This document shows positions 9,111 through 17,251 of a stretch of DNA of 64,000 bases, piece after piece. This DNA is from CAWIMX01 sp963837345 (lineage in GTDB: Bacteria; Acidobacteriota; Vicinamibacteria; Vicinamibacterales; CAVVIG01), in assembly GCA_963837345.1 (NCBI GenBank), contig CAWIMX010000001.1:3348001-3412000 (forward strand), read 5' to 3'. Position numbers and translations under genes: made by a program. The notes under the pieces are model-generated. The model searched no databases and was not told the origin of the DNA. It saw nothing but the letters and a program-made list of their open reading frames with translations. The number at the start of each line of letters is the position of its first letter. Within the stretch, counting starts at the first letter, position 1.

Positions 9111-9662
9111 ATGGCGACTGCCTCGGCACGGAACTCCTTCTTCCAGCGTCTGCTCGGCGCTGCGGCTCTCGACGTCGCGATTTACGAGGACGTGGAGGCC
9201 GACCGCGCGGCGACCGGCCAGGCCATGGCCGTGGTCGTGCTGTCGAGCCTGGCGGCCGGCATCGGAAACGGCGGTCTCGAGGGCGTGACGCTGGATCGGA
9301 TCATCGTCTTTGGAAGCGTCGCCCTGCTGAGCTGGGCGGCGTGGGCGCTGATCACGTTCGAAGTGGGCGCGCGTGTGCTGCCGGGGCCCGACACCCACGC
9401 CGACGTCGGCGAGCTGCTGCGCACGCTGGGCTTCGCGAGCACTCCCGGGCTGATTCGCGTGCTCGGCGTGATGCCCGGCGTCGCGTATCCCGCCGAGGCG
9501 ATCGCGGCGGTCTGGATGCTCGCCGCCATGGTGATCGCCGTTCGCCAGGCGCTCGACTATCGGAGCACCGCCCGCGCGATCTCCGTCTGTCTGCTCGGGT
9601 TCGTGCTGGTCGTCGCAGCCACGATCGTCATCGGCGTCCTTTTTGGTCCGACGGCGTCCTAG
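9111..9662 (+). CDS. Yip1-domain-like membrane protein
   Basis: A 183-residue protein with a soluble N-terminal segment (about 1-35) followed by four to five membrane helices. The spacing and the GELLRTLGFASTPGLIRVLGVMPG-type loop resemble bacterial Yip1-family proteins. ATG 9111 fits the homology; upstream in-frame sequence is not protein-like. The 152 nt before it form the divergent control region shared with the minus-strand gene. The function of such proteins in bacteria is not known to me. It stops 26 nt before the MqnE-like gene. Confidence 0.65.
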   Translation: MATASARNSFFQRLLGAAALDVAIYEDVEADRAATGQAMAVVVLSSLAAGIGNGGLEGVTLDRIIVFGSVALLSWAAWALITFEVGARVLPGPDTHADVGELLRTLGFASTPGLIRVLGVMPGVAYPAEAIAAVWMLAAMVIAVRQALDYRSTARAISVCLLGFVLVVAATIVIGVLFGPTAS

Positions 9663-9672
9663 CGACAGCTGG

Positions 9673-9678
9673 TACAAT
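9673..9678 (+). promoter_or_regulatory. Putative -10 box of the mqn operon
   Basis: TACAAT ends 10 nt before the ATG of the MqnE-like gene. If used, the transcript would have almost no leader. No clear -35 hexamer is present at 16-18 nt. Confidence 0.35.
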
Positions 9679-9688
9679 TCTTCTTCGC

Positions 9689-10540
9689 ATGCCCGTCTCC
9701 GACGCTGAACTGTCTTCCCTCGCGGCCAGCTACGACATCATCACCCTCGGAATGCTCGCCGACGACGTGCGACGCGCGCGTCATGGGACTCGCACCACGT
9801 TCGTCCGTGTCGCGGAGATTCCCGCCGATCAGGATGTGCCCCCTGTCTGGCCGGCCGGCGCCGGAGAGCTTCGCATCGTCGGCGCGCCGGCGAGCGCGGC
9901 GGAGGCGACAGCGCGCGTGGCGGCGGTGGCGGCCGTGGCCGGCGGACTGCCGGTGTCCGGATTCTCGCTGGCGGATCTCGAGGCGGTGGCGGCGCGTGAG
10001 GCGGTCACGCTCCGAGCGCTGCTCGAGTCGCTCAAGGCCGCCGGCCTCGAACTCGTAGGCGAAGCGCCACTCGATCGTCTGCAGGACGCGCGGCGCTCCA
10101 TCGAAGAGGTCAACATCGCCGGCCTCGGGCTGGCCCGTGCCACCATCGACGAGCCGGCCACCGCGAGTCCGATCGGGCAGTTCAAGGCCGTGGCCGCGTT
10201 GCAGCGTGGCGTGGCGGTCGTTCGCGCCTTTGCGCCTTTGCCACGTCGCCTCACTGCCGCGACGCCGACGACCGGCTACGACGATGTGAAGCGGGTGGCG
10301 CTGGCGCGGCTGATCGTCGACAACGTCCCGACGATCCAGGTCGACTGGCAGTTGTATGGTCCCAAGCTGGCGCAGGTGGCGCTGACCATGGGCGCCGACG
10401 ATCTCGACGGCGTGTCGCCGGCCGAGGGCGAGGCTGAGGGCGCCCGGCGCGGGCCGCTGGAAGAAGTTCGCCGCAACATCCGGGCCGCCGGCCAGGAGCC
10501 GATCGAGCGAAACGGACGGTTCGAGCCGATCGCCCGATGA
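9689..10540 (+). CDS. MqnE/CofH-like protein lacking the radical SAM cysteines
   Basis: The C-terminal third (about residues 205-283) reads like aminofutalosine synthase MqnE: RLIVDNVPTIQVDW, then YGPKLAQVAL and GADDLDGVS, then a GQEPIERNGRF tail. The N-terminus (LGMLADDVRRARHG) also matches that family. The region that should hold the CxxxCxxC iron-sulfur motif is replaced by an Ala/Pro-rich stretch, and the 283-residue protein contains no cysteine. It is also about 80-100 residues shorter than MqnE. It therefore cannot bind a radical SAM cluster. The frame is continuous, the downstream overlap with mqnA is ATGA, and the rest looks constrained, so it is unlikely to be a decaying gene. Its role is unknown: non-catalytic partner, substrate-binding protein or regulator. 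Confidence 0.75.
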   Translation: MPVSDAELSSLAASYDIITLGMLADDVRRARHGTRTTFVRVAEIPADQDVPPVWPAGAGELRIVGAPASAAEATARVAAVAAVAGGLPVSGFSLADLEAVAAREAVTLRALLESLKAAGLELVGEAPLDRLQDARRSIEEVNIAGLGLARATIDEPATASPIGQFKAVAALQRGVAVVRAFAPLPRRLTAATPTTGYDDVKRVALARLIVDNVPTIQVDWQLYGPKLAQVALTMGADDLDGVSPAEGEAEGARRGPLEEVRRNIRAAGQEPIERNGRFEPIAR

Positions 10541-11322
10541 GCGCGGTTCGGCTGGGAGCGGTCGAATACCTGAACGCCCGGCCGCTCGTTTTCGGTCTCG
10601 ACGGCGATCCCGCCTTCGCCCTGCGCTTCGACGTGCCGTCGCGCTGCGCGACGCTCCTCCATGAAGGTCACATCGACGTCGGTCTCGTGCCGTCGATTGA
10701 ATACCTGCGCGGCCCGGGCGCGGCCGGCGGCTACCGCATCGTGCCCGACCTGGCGATTGCGTCGCGCGGACCGGTCGCGTCCGTCGCACTGTTCTCGAAG
10801 CGGCCGATGGCCGCGGTCAGGTCGATTGCGCTCGATACGAGCTCGCGGACGTCGGTGGCGCTGGTGCGTGTCCTCTGCGCGCGCGTCTTCGGCATCGATC
10901 CGGTGTTCATGCCGCACGCCCCCGACCTGGGCTCGATGCTGGATCGTGCCGATGCGGCGCTGTTGATCGGCGACAAGGCGCTCCTGGCGACCGGCCCCGG
11001 CGAGAAAGTCGACCTCGGCGAGGCGTGGACGCGCGCCACGGGCCTGCCGTTCGTTTATGCCTTCTGGGCGGGCCGGCCAGGGGCGCTCGAGGCTCCGCAC
11101 GTGCAGTCGCTGCAGCGGGCGCGTGATGCGGGCGTGCAGCAGCCAGAGGCCGTCGCGCGGGCGTATTTCGAGACGCCCGTCGAGCAGGCGCGTGGCGCGC
11201 GGTATCTTCGCGATAATATCTGGTACCGACTGGGACGCGACGAGCGGCAGGGGCTCGAGCTGTTCTACCTCTGGGCGCACGAGCTCGATCTGGCGCCCGG
11301 CGGCGCGTTGCGGTTCTACTGA
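10537..11322 (+). CDS. mqnA: Chorismate dehydratase MqnA
   Basis: MqnA converts chorismate to 3-[(1-carboxyvinyl)oxy]benzoate, the first step of the futalosine route to menaquinone. The fold is of the periplasmic-binding-protein type. The VRLGAVEYLNARPLVFGL start, the DVGLVPSIEYLR segment (about residue 48) and the LPFVYAFWAGR strand are family signatures. At 261 residues it is of normal length. It overlaps the preceding gene by ATGA and is followed 15 nt later by mqnC. Confidence 0.93.
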   Translation: MSAVRLGAVEYLNARPLVFGLDGDPAFALRFDVPSRCATLLHEGHIDVGLVPSIEYLRGPGAAGGYRIVPDLAIASRGPVASVALFSKRPMAAVRSIALDTSSRTSVALVRVLCARVFGIDPVFMPHAPDLGSMLDRADAALLIGDKALLATGPGEKVDLGEAWTRATGLPFVYAFWAGRPGALEAPHVQSLQRARDAGVQQPEAVARAYFETPVEQARGARYLRDNIWYRLGRDERQGLELFYLWAHELDLAPGGALRFY

Positions 11323-11337
11323 AGACCGACGGAACAG

Positions 11338-12540
11338 ATGATCGACCGGCTGGCAGACAAGGTGGGCAGGGGAGGGCGGCTTGCACGCGCGGATGCGCTC
11401 GCGCTGTATCGCGAGGCCCCGACCGCGCTCCTCGGTCGGCTGGCCCACGAGGTTCGGAGCCGGAAGCATCCCGATCGCGTGGTCACGTACATCATCGACC
11501 GGAACGTGAACTACACGAACGTCTGCGTGGCGCGGTGTAATTTCTGCGCATTCTACCGGCCGGTCGGTTCGGCGGACGGCTACGTGCTCGGATTCGACGA
11601 GCTGTTCCGGAAGATCGACGAAACGATCGCCGTGGGCGGCGTCCAGCTGCTGCTCCAGGGCGGGCACAACCCCGATCTACCGCTCGCCTGGTACGAAGAT
11701 CTCTTCCGGACCATCAAGGCGAAATACCCGGCGTTCAAGCTGCACGCGCTGTCCCCGCCCGAGGTGATTCATCTGTCGCGTCTGTCGCAGCTGAGCGTCC
11801 CGCAAGTGATTGCCCGCCTGGTGGCCGCCGGCATGGACAGCGTTCCCGGCGGCGGCGCCGAGATCCTCGTCGATCGGGTGCGGCGTCTGCTCCATTGCGA
11901 CGGGAAGGCGACCGCCGACGAGTGGCTCGACGTGATGCGCCACGCCCATCGGGCGGGCCTGCGGACGACGGCCACCATGATGTACGGCACGGTCGAGACC
12001 GAGGAGGAGCGCATCGAGCACCTCCTGCGGCTGCGCGAGCTGCAGGACGAGACCGGCGGGTTCACGGCGTTCATCACGTGGAGCTATCAGCCGGCGCACA
12101 CCGAGCTGCAGGGAACGGAGGCGACGGGGGTGGACTACCTCCGGACGCTCGCCATCGCGCGGATCGTGCTCGACAACTTCGACAACCTGCAGGCGTCGTG
12201 GGTCACGCAGGGCGGGAAGGTCGGGCAGCTCAGTCTCGCCTATGGCGCGAACGACATGGGCAGCGTGATGATCGAGGAGAACGTCGTGCGCGCGGCGGGG
12301 GCGGCCTATTGTATGGACGAGGTCGAAATCGTCCGCAACGTCGAGGATGCGGGCTTCGTGCCCAAACGCCGCAACATGCACTATGACGTTCTGGGCGATC
12401 CGATCTTCCGCGAGCGCGACGTGCCGCGCATGCGCGAACTGGCCACGGCACGGGCGGCGGGCGACACCCATGTTCCCGAAGAGCTGCGCCTCTATCCGGC
12501 TCGCAGCCGCCACGGCAAGGCCGAGCGAGGACCCTCATAG
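11338..12540 (+). CDS. mqnC: Cyclic dehypoxanthinyl futalosine synthase MqnC (radical SAM)
   Basis: MqnC cyclises dehypoxanthine futalosine by radical chemistry. The [4Fe-4S]-binding motif is intact: Cys63-x3-Cys67-x2-Cys70 in NVCVARCNFCAF. GGVQLLLQGGHNP, SVPGGGAEIL and ATMMYGTVETEEERI follow as in the family. The tail QASWVTQGGKVGQLSLAYGANDMGSVMIEENVV separates MqnC from MqnE. Length is 400 residues. It is the only functional-looking radical SAM enzyme of the pathway in this window. Confidence 0.94.
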   Translation: MIDRLADKVGRGGRLARADALALYREAPTALLGRLAHEVRSRKHPDRVVTYIIDRNVNYTNVCVARCNFCAFYRPVGSADGYVLGFDELFRKIDETIAVGGVQLLLQGGHNPDLPLAWYEDLFRTIKAKYPAFKLHALSPPEVIHLSRLSQLSVPQVIARLVAAGMDSVPGGGAEILVDRVRRLLHCDGKATADEWLDVMRHAHRAGLRTTATMMYGTVETEEERIEHLLRLRELQDETGGFTAFITWSYQPAHTELQGTEATGVDYLRTLAIARIVLDNFDNLQASWVTQGGKVGQLSLAYGANDMGSVMIEENVVRAAGAAYCMDEVEIVRNVEDAGFVPKRRNMHYDVLGDPIFRERDVPRMRELATARAAGDTHVPEELRLYPARSRHGKAERGPS

Positions 12541-12560
12541 TCCGCTATCACGCCGCGTGG

Positions 12561-13745
12561 GTGCTGCCCATCGCCGGCGCGCCGATCCGCGATGGCTGGG
12601 TGGCCGTCGAACATGGACGCATCGCCGCGCTCGGGCGCCGCACGCCCAACGATGGCACGCGCGACGAAGATCTGGGCGACGCCGCCATCATGCCGGGACT
12701 GGTCAACGCCCATACGCACCTCGAGTTCTCCTACCTCCACGATCGCGTGCCGCCGGCGTCGTCGTTCCTGACGTGGGTGCGCGCGGTGGTCGACGAGCGC
12801 CGCCAACGGCCCGATCCTCGATCGCCGGAAATCGTCGGCGCGATCGAGCGAGCGATCTCCCAGTCGCAGCACACCGGGACCGCGCTCGTGGGCGATATCA
12901 GCAATACGCTGGTCCCCTACGATCTGCTTGGAACGAGTCCGATCGGCGGAGTGGTCTTCTACGAGCTGATTCGCTTCAAGGCCGAGGGTGCCGCGGAGTT
13001 CGTCGACCGTGCCTGTCGCGATCTGGACGCCCTCGCCCCTCACCCCCAGGTGAGAACGAGCCTGGCGGCGCACGCCCCCTATTCGGTCGCGCCGCTGGTG
13101 TTCCAGGCGATTCGGCGGGCCGCGGACCGCCGACCATTCGCGCCCTGGAGCGTGCACCTGTCGGAATCGGTCGAGGAAGTGGAATTCGTCGAGACGGCAG
13201 GGGGGCCGTGGCGGAGGTTCCTCGAGCAGGTCGGGTCGTGGGATCCGTCGTTCGTGGCGCCCGGTGTCAGTCCGGTCCAGTACCTGGACGATGCCGGCCT
13301 GCTGGGCGATCGCCTGATGGCCGTCCACGGTGTCCAGATGTCGCCCGACGATCTCGGGCGTCTGGCGTCGCGCGGCACCACGCTCGTGACCTGCCCGCGA
13401 AGCAACGGACATACCGGCGCCGGCGCGCCGCCGATCGCCGACTTCTATCGGTCGGGCGTCCGTGTGGCTGTGGGAACCGACAGCCTGGCCAGCGCGCCGG
13501 ATTTGAATGTATTCGCCGAGCTGGCGACCATGCGCGCGTTGGCCCCCGACGTGCCGGCCGGCCGCCTGCTCGCCAGCGGCACGCTCGAGGGCGCTCGGGC
13601 GCTCGGCTTCGACGCCGAGTTCGGGTCGATCGAGCCCGGAAAGGCGGCGCGTCTGATCGTCGTGTCTCTCGCCGGCGCCGTCGACGATGTGGAAGAATGT
13701 CTGGTCGGGGGCGTCCGGCCCGACCAGATCAGATGGCTGGCATGA
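12561..13745 (+). CDS. Aminodeoxyfutalosine deaminase-like amidohydrolase
   Basis: A metal-dependent amidohydrolase of the cytosine/guanine/aminofutalosine deaminase type. Metal ligands are visible: His51 and His53 (NAHTHLEFSY), His199 (VHLSES), His256 (VHGVQ) and Asp307 (GTDSL). Lying between mqnC and ubiA, it most likely deaminates 6-amino-6-deoxyfutalosine to futalosine (the MqnX step). The start is uncertain. The family's N-terminal strand RYHAAWVLPI is encoded from 12543, upstream of the first usable codon GTG 12561, with only an ATA before it. A rare start or a slightly trimmed N-terminus is possible. Confidence 0.85.
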   Translation: MLPIAGAPIRDGWVAVEHGRIAALGRRTPNDGTRDEDLGDAAIMPGLVNAHTHLEFSYLHDRVPPASSFLTWVRAVVDERRQRPDPRSPEIVGAIERAISQSQHTGTALVGDISNTLVPYDLLGTSPIGGVVFYELIRFKAEGAAEFVDRACRDLDALAPHPQVRTSLAAHAPYSVAPLVFQAIRRAADRRPFAPWSVHLSESVEEVEFVETAGGPWRRFLEQVGSWDPSFVAPGVSPVQYLDDAGLLGDRLMAVHGVQMSPDDLGRLASRGTTLVTCPRSNGHTGAGAPPIADFYRSGVRVAVGTDSLASAPDLNVFAELATMRALAPDVPAGRLLASGTLEGARALGFDAEFGSIEPGKAARLIVVSLAGAVDDVEECLVGGVRPDQIRWLA

Positions 13746-14593
13746 CCCGCCTGCGGACCTACCTGTCGTTCGTGCGATTCAGCCACTCGGCGTTTGCGCT
13801 GCCGTTCGCGTTCGCCGGCGCGCTGCTCGCGGCCCGGCGCGTGCCGATCACCTGGCCGGTCGTCGCGTGGATTGTCGTGGCGATGGTGGCGGCCCGGAGC
13901 GCCGCGATGGGGTTCAACCGCGTGGCCGACGCTCGGTTCGACGCGCTCAACCCGCGCACGGCCGGCCGCGAACTTCCGCGGGGCGCGATGCGCCGCGGCG
14001 AAGCGGTGGCGTTCGTGCTGGTCGCCTCCGTCGTGTTCATGCTCGCCGCCGCGCAGCTCGGCACGCTCTGCCTGGCGCTCGCGCCCGTCGCTCTGGCGAT
14101 CGTCTTCTGGTATTCGCTGGCGAAGCGGTTCACCACGTGGACGCAGCTGTTCCTGGGGCTGGCGATGGCGGTGGCGCCCGTCGGTGGATGGTTCGCGGTC
14201 GGCGGCCGCGGCGGCGGGGAGCCATGGCTGCTCGGACTCGCGATCGCCGCGTGGGTAGGCGGCTTCGACGTTCTGTACGCGTGCCAGGATCTCGAGTTCG
14301 ATCGCGCGCATGGGCTCCGGTCGATCCCCGTGCGGTTCGGCGTGGTCGGCTCGCTCAGGATCTCGCGCGCGCTGCACGTGGTCGCGGTCGCCGCCCTCGC
14401 GGCGCTCGGCATCATGGTGCCGCTCGGCTGGATCTATTTCGGAGGGGTGGCGACGGTCGCGGTGCTTCTGGTGTACGAGCAGTCGCTCGTCCGGGCCGAC
14501 GACCTCTCGCAGGTCAAGCGGGCCTTCGATGTGAACGGTTACGTCGGCATCCTCTACCTGCTGGCGCTCGCGGTCGCCATCTATGCCCAGTGA
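13742..14593 (+). CDS. UbiA-family prenyltransferase (menaquinone, MqnP type)
   Basis: An integral membrane enzyme of 283 residues with about eight or nine helices. It carries both Asp-rich motifs of the UbiA superfamily: NRVADARFD (Asn59 to Asp67) and DLEFDRAHG (Asp183, Asp187). It attaches the isoprenoid tail to the aromatic head group. In this cluster the substrate should be 1,4-dihydroxy-6-naphthoate. ATG 13742 overlaps the preceding stop as ATGA; ATG 13733 is also in frame. Confidence 0.9.
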   Translation: MTRLRTYLSFVRFSHSAFALPFAFAGALLAARRVPITWPVVAWIVVAMVAARSAAMGFNRVADARFDALNPRTAGRELPRGAMRRGEAVAFVLVASVVFMLAAAQLGTLCLALAPVALAIVFWYSLAKRFTTWTQLFLGLAMAVAPVGGWFAVGGRGGGEPWLLGLAIAAWVGGFDVLYACQDLEFDRAHGLRSIPVRFGVVGSLRISRALHVVAVAALAALGIMVPLGWIYFGGVATVAVLLVYEQSLVRADDLSQVKRAFDVNGYVGILYLLALAVAIYAQ

Positions 14594-15209
14594 ACAAACC
14601 GGCTCGGTCGCGCTGGCGATCACCGGAGCGAGCGGGGCCCTGTACGCCGTGCGCACGCTCGCAGCGCTGATGTCGCAGGGGCTGCGCGTCGAGACGATCG
14701 TGTCGGATTTCGGCCGGCGCCTCCTGCGCGACGAGCTCGGCGAGGAGGCGTCGGTCGAACGCCTGCTGCCGTACCTCGAAGAGCGATACGGACACGCCGT
14801 CCGGGCGGGATCGTTCGTGCTGCGCAGCAATCGGGACCTGGGCGCCACGCTCGCGAGCGGCAGTCACGAGTGCCGCGGCATGGCGATCGTCCCGTGCTCG
14901 ATGAAGACGCTGGCCGGCGTCGCCAACGGCCTGTCGCGAAACCTGGTCGAGCGGGCGGCCGACGTCATGTTGAAGGAAAAGCGGCGCCTCGTCGTCGTGC
15001 CCCGCGAGACGCCGATGAGCCTGCCGCAGCTGCGGAACATGGTGCTGTGTGCGGAGGCCGGCGCGATGATCCTGCCGGCGATGCCGGCGTTCTACCAGAT
15101 GCCGAAATCGCTCGACGACCTGGCCGACTTCATGGCCGGCAAGATCCTCGCGGCGCTGGGCGTCGAGCACGCCCTGTACCCGGCGTGGACGGGGGGGCGG
15201 GGCTCTTAA
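14583..15209 (+). CDS. ubiX: UbiX-family flavin prenyltransferase
   Basis: UbiX prenylates FMN to make the cofactor of UbiD decarboxylases. The N-terminal AITGASGALYAVR loop, the VPCSMKTLAGVANG segment and the LVVVPRETPMSLPQLRNM motif are classic. Its 208 residues are normal. It overlaps ubiA by 11 nt and serves the UbiD protein encoded at 7002. The last few codons run directly into the left arm of a degenerate inverted repeat. Confidence 0.93.
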   Translation: MPSEQTGSVALAITGASGALYAVRTLAALMSQGLRVETIVSDFGRRLLRDELGEEASVERLLPYLEERYGHAVRAGSFVLRSNRDLGATLASGSHECRGMAIVPCSMKTLAGVANGLSRNLVERAADVMLKEKRRLVVVPRETPMSLPQLRNMVLCAEAGAMILPAMPAFYQMPKSLDDLADFMAGKILAALGVEHALYPAWTGGRGS

Positions 15210-15210
15210 G

Positions 15211-15250
15211 GCCTTGGTCGCTGGTCCGTCCTTCGGTCCGCCCTGGTACT
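15211..15250 (+). repeat. Left arm of degenerate inverted repeat
   Basis: Contains CTTGGTCGCTGGTCC followed by GTCCTTCGGTCC. It matches, with mismatches, the reverse complement of the CCAAGGAC-rich array at 15451-15517. The pair brackets the four-helix-bundle relic. Confidence 0.55.
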
Positions 15251-15420
15251 CCTGGAGTGGCGTTGACCCTGCGATCCTGCCCGACGTGGGCGTGTATCGA
15301 TTCGAGGATCTGAGAGTGTGGCAAGCGCCCCGCGCGCACTGCGATCGGACTGGCGCCCTGATTGGACGGACCGAATTCGTGCGAATGCTTCGGCACCTCG
15401 CGGATACCCTCCAGCCGTGA
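15214..15420 (+). pseudogene. Truncated four-helix-bundle (S23-type) protein relic
   Basis: Residues from about 27 read YRFEDLRVWQAPRAHCDRTG, the start of the four helix bundle protein family related to the S23 proteins found in 23S rRNA intervening sequences. Only about 45 residues remain of a usual 115-130. The rest of the bundle, including the helix carrying the usual NIAEG-like motif, is absent. The first 25 residues are encoded by a low-complexity repeat arm and look unlike protein. GGTCC/CCAAGG-type repeats on both sides suggest a small decayed mobile or intervening-type element between ubiX and ubiE. Confidence 0.6.
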
Positions 15421-16226
15421 TTCCCAAACCGATCGGGACACCGCCACCCGGGCCCAAGGACGGCCCAAGGCCCAAGGATGGACCAGGGCCCACGGACCAA
15501 GAGCCAAGGACCACCGGCCCCCTCTCCAAGTCCCCGCACCGCATCGCCGCGATGTTCGACGCGATCGCGGCGAAGTACGACCTGCTCAATCACGTGCTGA
15601 GTGCCGGCCTCGACCGGGGGTGGCGACGGCGGGCGATTCGATCGCTGGCGCTCACCGGCCGCGAGCGTGTGCTGGATCTGTGCACCGGCACCGGCGATCT
15701 CGCGCTGGCCGCCCGGAGGGCGCGTCCGCCTGCGGCTCGTGTCATCGGCGTCGACTTCTCGAGTGCGATGCTTCGGATTGGACAGCGCAAGACGGCGGCT
15801 CAACGGGAGACCGGGCGCATCGCGTTCGTCGAAGGCGACGCGACGCGCGTGCCGATCGCCGACCGCGCCGTCGACGCCGTGACGATGGCCTTCGGCATCC
15901 GCAACGTCGAACGTCCCGAGGCGGCCTGTGCCGAGATGTGCCGTGCTCTGGTCCCCGGCGGCCGCCTCGCCATTCTCGAATTCGCGATGCCCACCGCCCC
16001 CATCGTCCGGCCGCTCTACCTCTGGTACTTTCGCCGGGTGCTCCCGCGCATTGGACGGCTCGTCTCGCGTCATGACGCCGCCTACGGATACCTCCCGGCC
16101 TCGGTCGGCGCGTTCGCGTCTCCGGACGAGTTCGTGAAAATCCTGCGACAGGCCGGATTTGTGGAGATCGCCGCCATCCCCCTCACCTTCGGCATCGTCT
16201 ATCTCTACACGGCCCGCGCCGCGTGA
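15417..16226 (+). CDS. UbiE/MenG-family C-methyltransferase
   Basis: SAM-dependent methyltransferase that should carry out the final C-methylation giving menaquinone. The catalytic domain starts at about residue 40 with HRIAAMFDAIAAKYDLLNHV. The VLDLCTGTGDLALAA SAM loop, MAFGIRNVERPE and the C-terminal FGIVYLYTA follow, all typical. The N-terminal 38 residues are Pro/Gly/Lys-rich and encoded by the CCAAGGAC repeat array, so they are not ancestral. GTG 15417 overlaps the relic's stop codon. GTG 15318 would add residues read from the relic, and ATG 15552 would cut into the domain. Confidence 0.85.
   Translation: MIPKPIGTPPPGPKDGPRPKDGPGPTDQEPRTTGPLSKSPHRIAAMFDAIAAKYDLLNHVLSAGLDRGWRRRAIRSLALTGRERVLDLCTGTGDLALAARRARPPAARVIGVDFSSAMLRIGQRKTAAQRETGRIAFVEGDATRVPIADRAVDAVTMAFGIRNVERPEAACAEMCRALVPGGRLAILEFAMPTAPIVRPLYLWYFRRVLPRIGRLVSRHDAAYGYLPASVGAFASPDEFVKILRQAGFVEIAAIPLTFGIVYLYTARAA
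15451..15517 (+). repeat. CCAAGGAC-type tandem array (right arm)
   Basis: Several imperfect copies of GGCCCAAGGA(C/T) and GGACCAAG occur in a row. The reverse complement of this array resembles the left arm at 15211-15250, for example GGCCGTCCTTGGGCC against GTCCGTCCTTCGGTCC. The array lies inside the methyltransferase frame. Confidence 0.6.
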
Positions 16227-16282
16227 CGGATGGCGGCCACGTCCGATCGACTTGCGCCTGACGACTGACGACTCTCGACTGG

Positions 16283-16288
16283 TATACT
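16283..16288 (+). promoter_or_regulatory. Putative -10 box for the tonB-like gene
   Basis: TATACT lies 15 nt before the ATG. Upstream are short GACTGAC-like repeats (16257-16281) and no clear -35. Confidence 0.35.
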
Positions 16289-16303
16289 GCTTCTAAGTCT
16301 CTG

Positions 16304-17251
16304 ATGTACTTCGAGTTCGAAGATTATCGCCCGGACATCGCGCCGGTCGGCAGAGCCATCTCCTGGCGCGAGGGGATCCTGATCTCGATCATCCTGCACC
16401 TGGGCCTCGTGATCTTCGTCCTCGTGGCGCCGCGATATCTGCCCGCGCCGAGCGCGTCGGCGTCGCCGATCGACCTCACGAAGCTTCAGGAAGAGCAGCC
16501 GCGCTTCGTGTTCGTTCAGCCGCGCGTGGACACGCCGGCGCCGCAGGCCAGGCCCCGGGCCGACGCGTCCGATCAGAACCGCGTCGCGCAGGCCCCCCAG
16601 CGGGCCGAGCAGCCGAAGAATCCCCTGCCGTTCGCGCGAGGCAACAGCCCGGAACGAGTCGAGGAGCCGCCGCCCGCGCCGCCGGCGCGGGGACAGGGCC
16701 CTGAACCCGATCCGGCCGCCGGCCAGGTCGCCGAGAACCGGCAGCCCGATCCTGCGCCGCCGGACGTCAAGTCGCCCTCGGGCCTGCGTCTCCCGCCGGA
16801 GTTCACGCGCGGACTGGGCGGCCAGTCGCCGCTCGTCGGCGGGTCGCTCGGCAAGGCCCTGCAGAACCTGCAGCAGTACGTCGAGCAGGAGTCGTTCGAC
16901 AACCCGAACGGCGGCGCGTCGCGACCGGGTGCGTCGATTCAATTCGACACGAAGGGCGTGGAATTCGGTCCGTGGCTGCGGCGCTTCGTCGCGCAGATCC
17001 GGCGCAACTGGTTCATTCCGTACGCCGTGATGAGCGCGCAGGGGCACACCGTCATCACGTTCAACGTGCACAAGGACGGTTCGATCACCGACCTCCAGGT
17101 GGCGGCGCCGAGTCCCGTGGGGGCCTTCAACACGGCCGCCGTGGGTGCGCTCTCTTCGTCGAATCCGACGCAGCCCCTGCCGCCGGAATACCCCGACGAC
17201 CAGGCGTTCTTTACGGTGACGTTCTACTACAACGAGCGCGCCCCCGAATGA
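16304..17251 (+). CDS. TonB-like energy transducer
   Basis: A 315-residue protein with a short cytoplasmic start and one membrane helix (about residues 24-42, ILISIILHLGLVIFVLVA). A long Pro/Ala/Gln-rich periplasmic stretch follows (about 50-190). A C-terminal TonB fold (about 220-310) includes IRRNWFIPYAVMSAQGHTVITF. Such proteins couple the proton gradient, through ExbB/ExbD, to outer-membrane transport; neither partner is in the window. The stop overlaps the start of a 25-codon frame. Confidence 0.85.
   Translation: MYFEFEDYRPDIAPVGRAISWREGILISIILHLGLVIFVLVAPRYLPAPSASASPIDLTKLQEEQPRFVFVQPRVDTPAPQARPRADASDQNRVAQAPQRAEQPKNPLPFARGNSPERVEEPPPAPPARGQGPEPDPAAGQVAENRQPDPAPPDVKSPSGLRLPPEFTRGLGGQSPLVGGSLGKALQNLQQYVEQESFDNPNGGASRPGASIQFDTKGVEFGPWLRRFVAQIRRNWFIPYAVMSAQGHTVITFNVHKDGSITDLQVAAPSPVGAFNTAAVGALSSSNPTQPLPPEYPDDQAFFTVTFYYNERAPE

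Noticed and set aside
9341..9688. N-terminal extension that would give the MqnE-like protein a further 116 residues
   Set aside because: That stretch is an alternate frame of the Yip1-like gene and carries no radical SAM motif, so it does not supply the missing cysteines.
15318..15416. Longer start (GTG 15318) for the methyltransferase
   Set aside because: The extra residues are an out-of-frame reading of the four-helix-bundle relic and match no methyltransferase.
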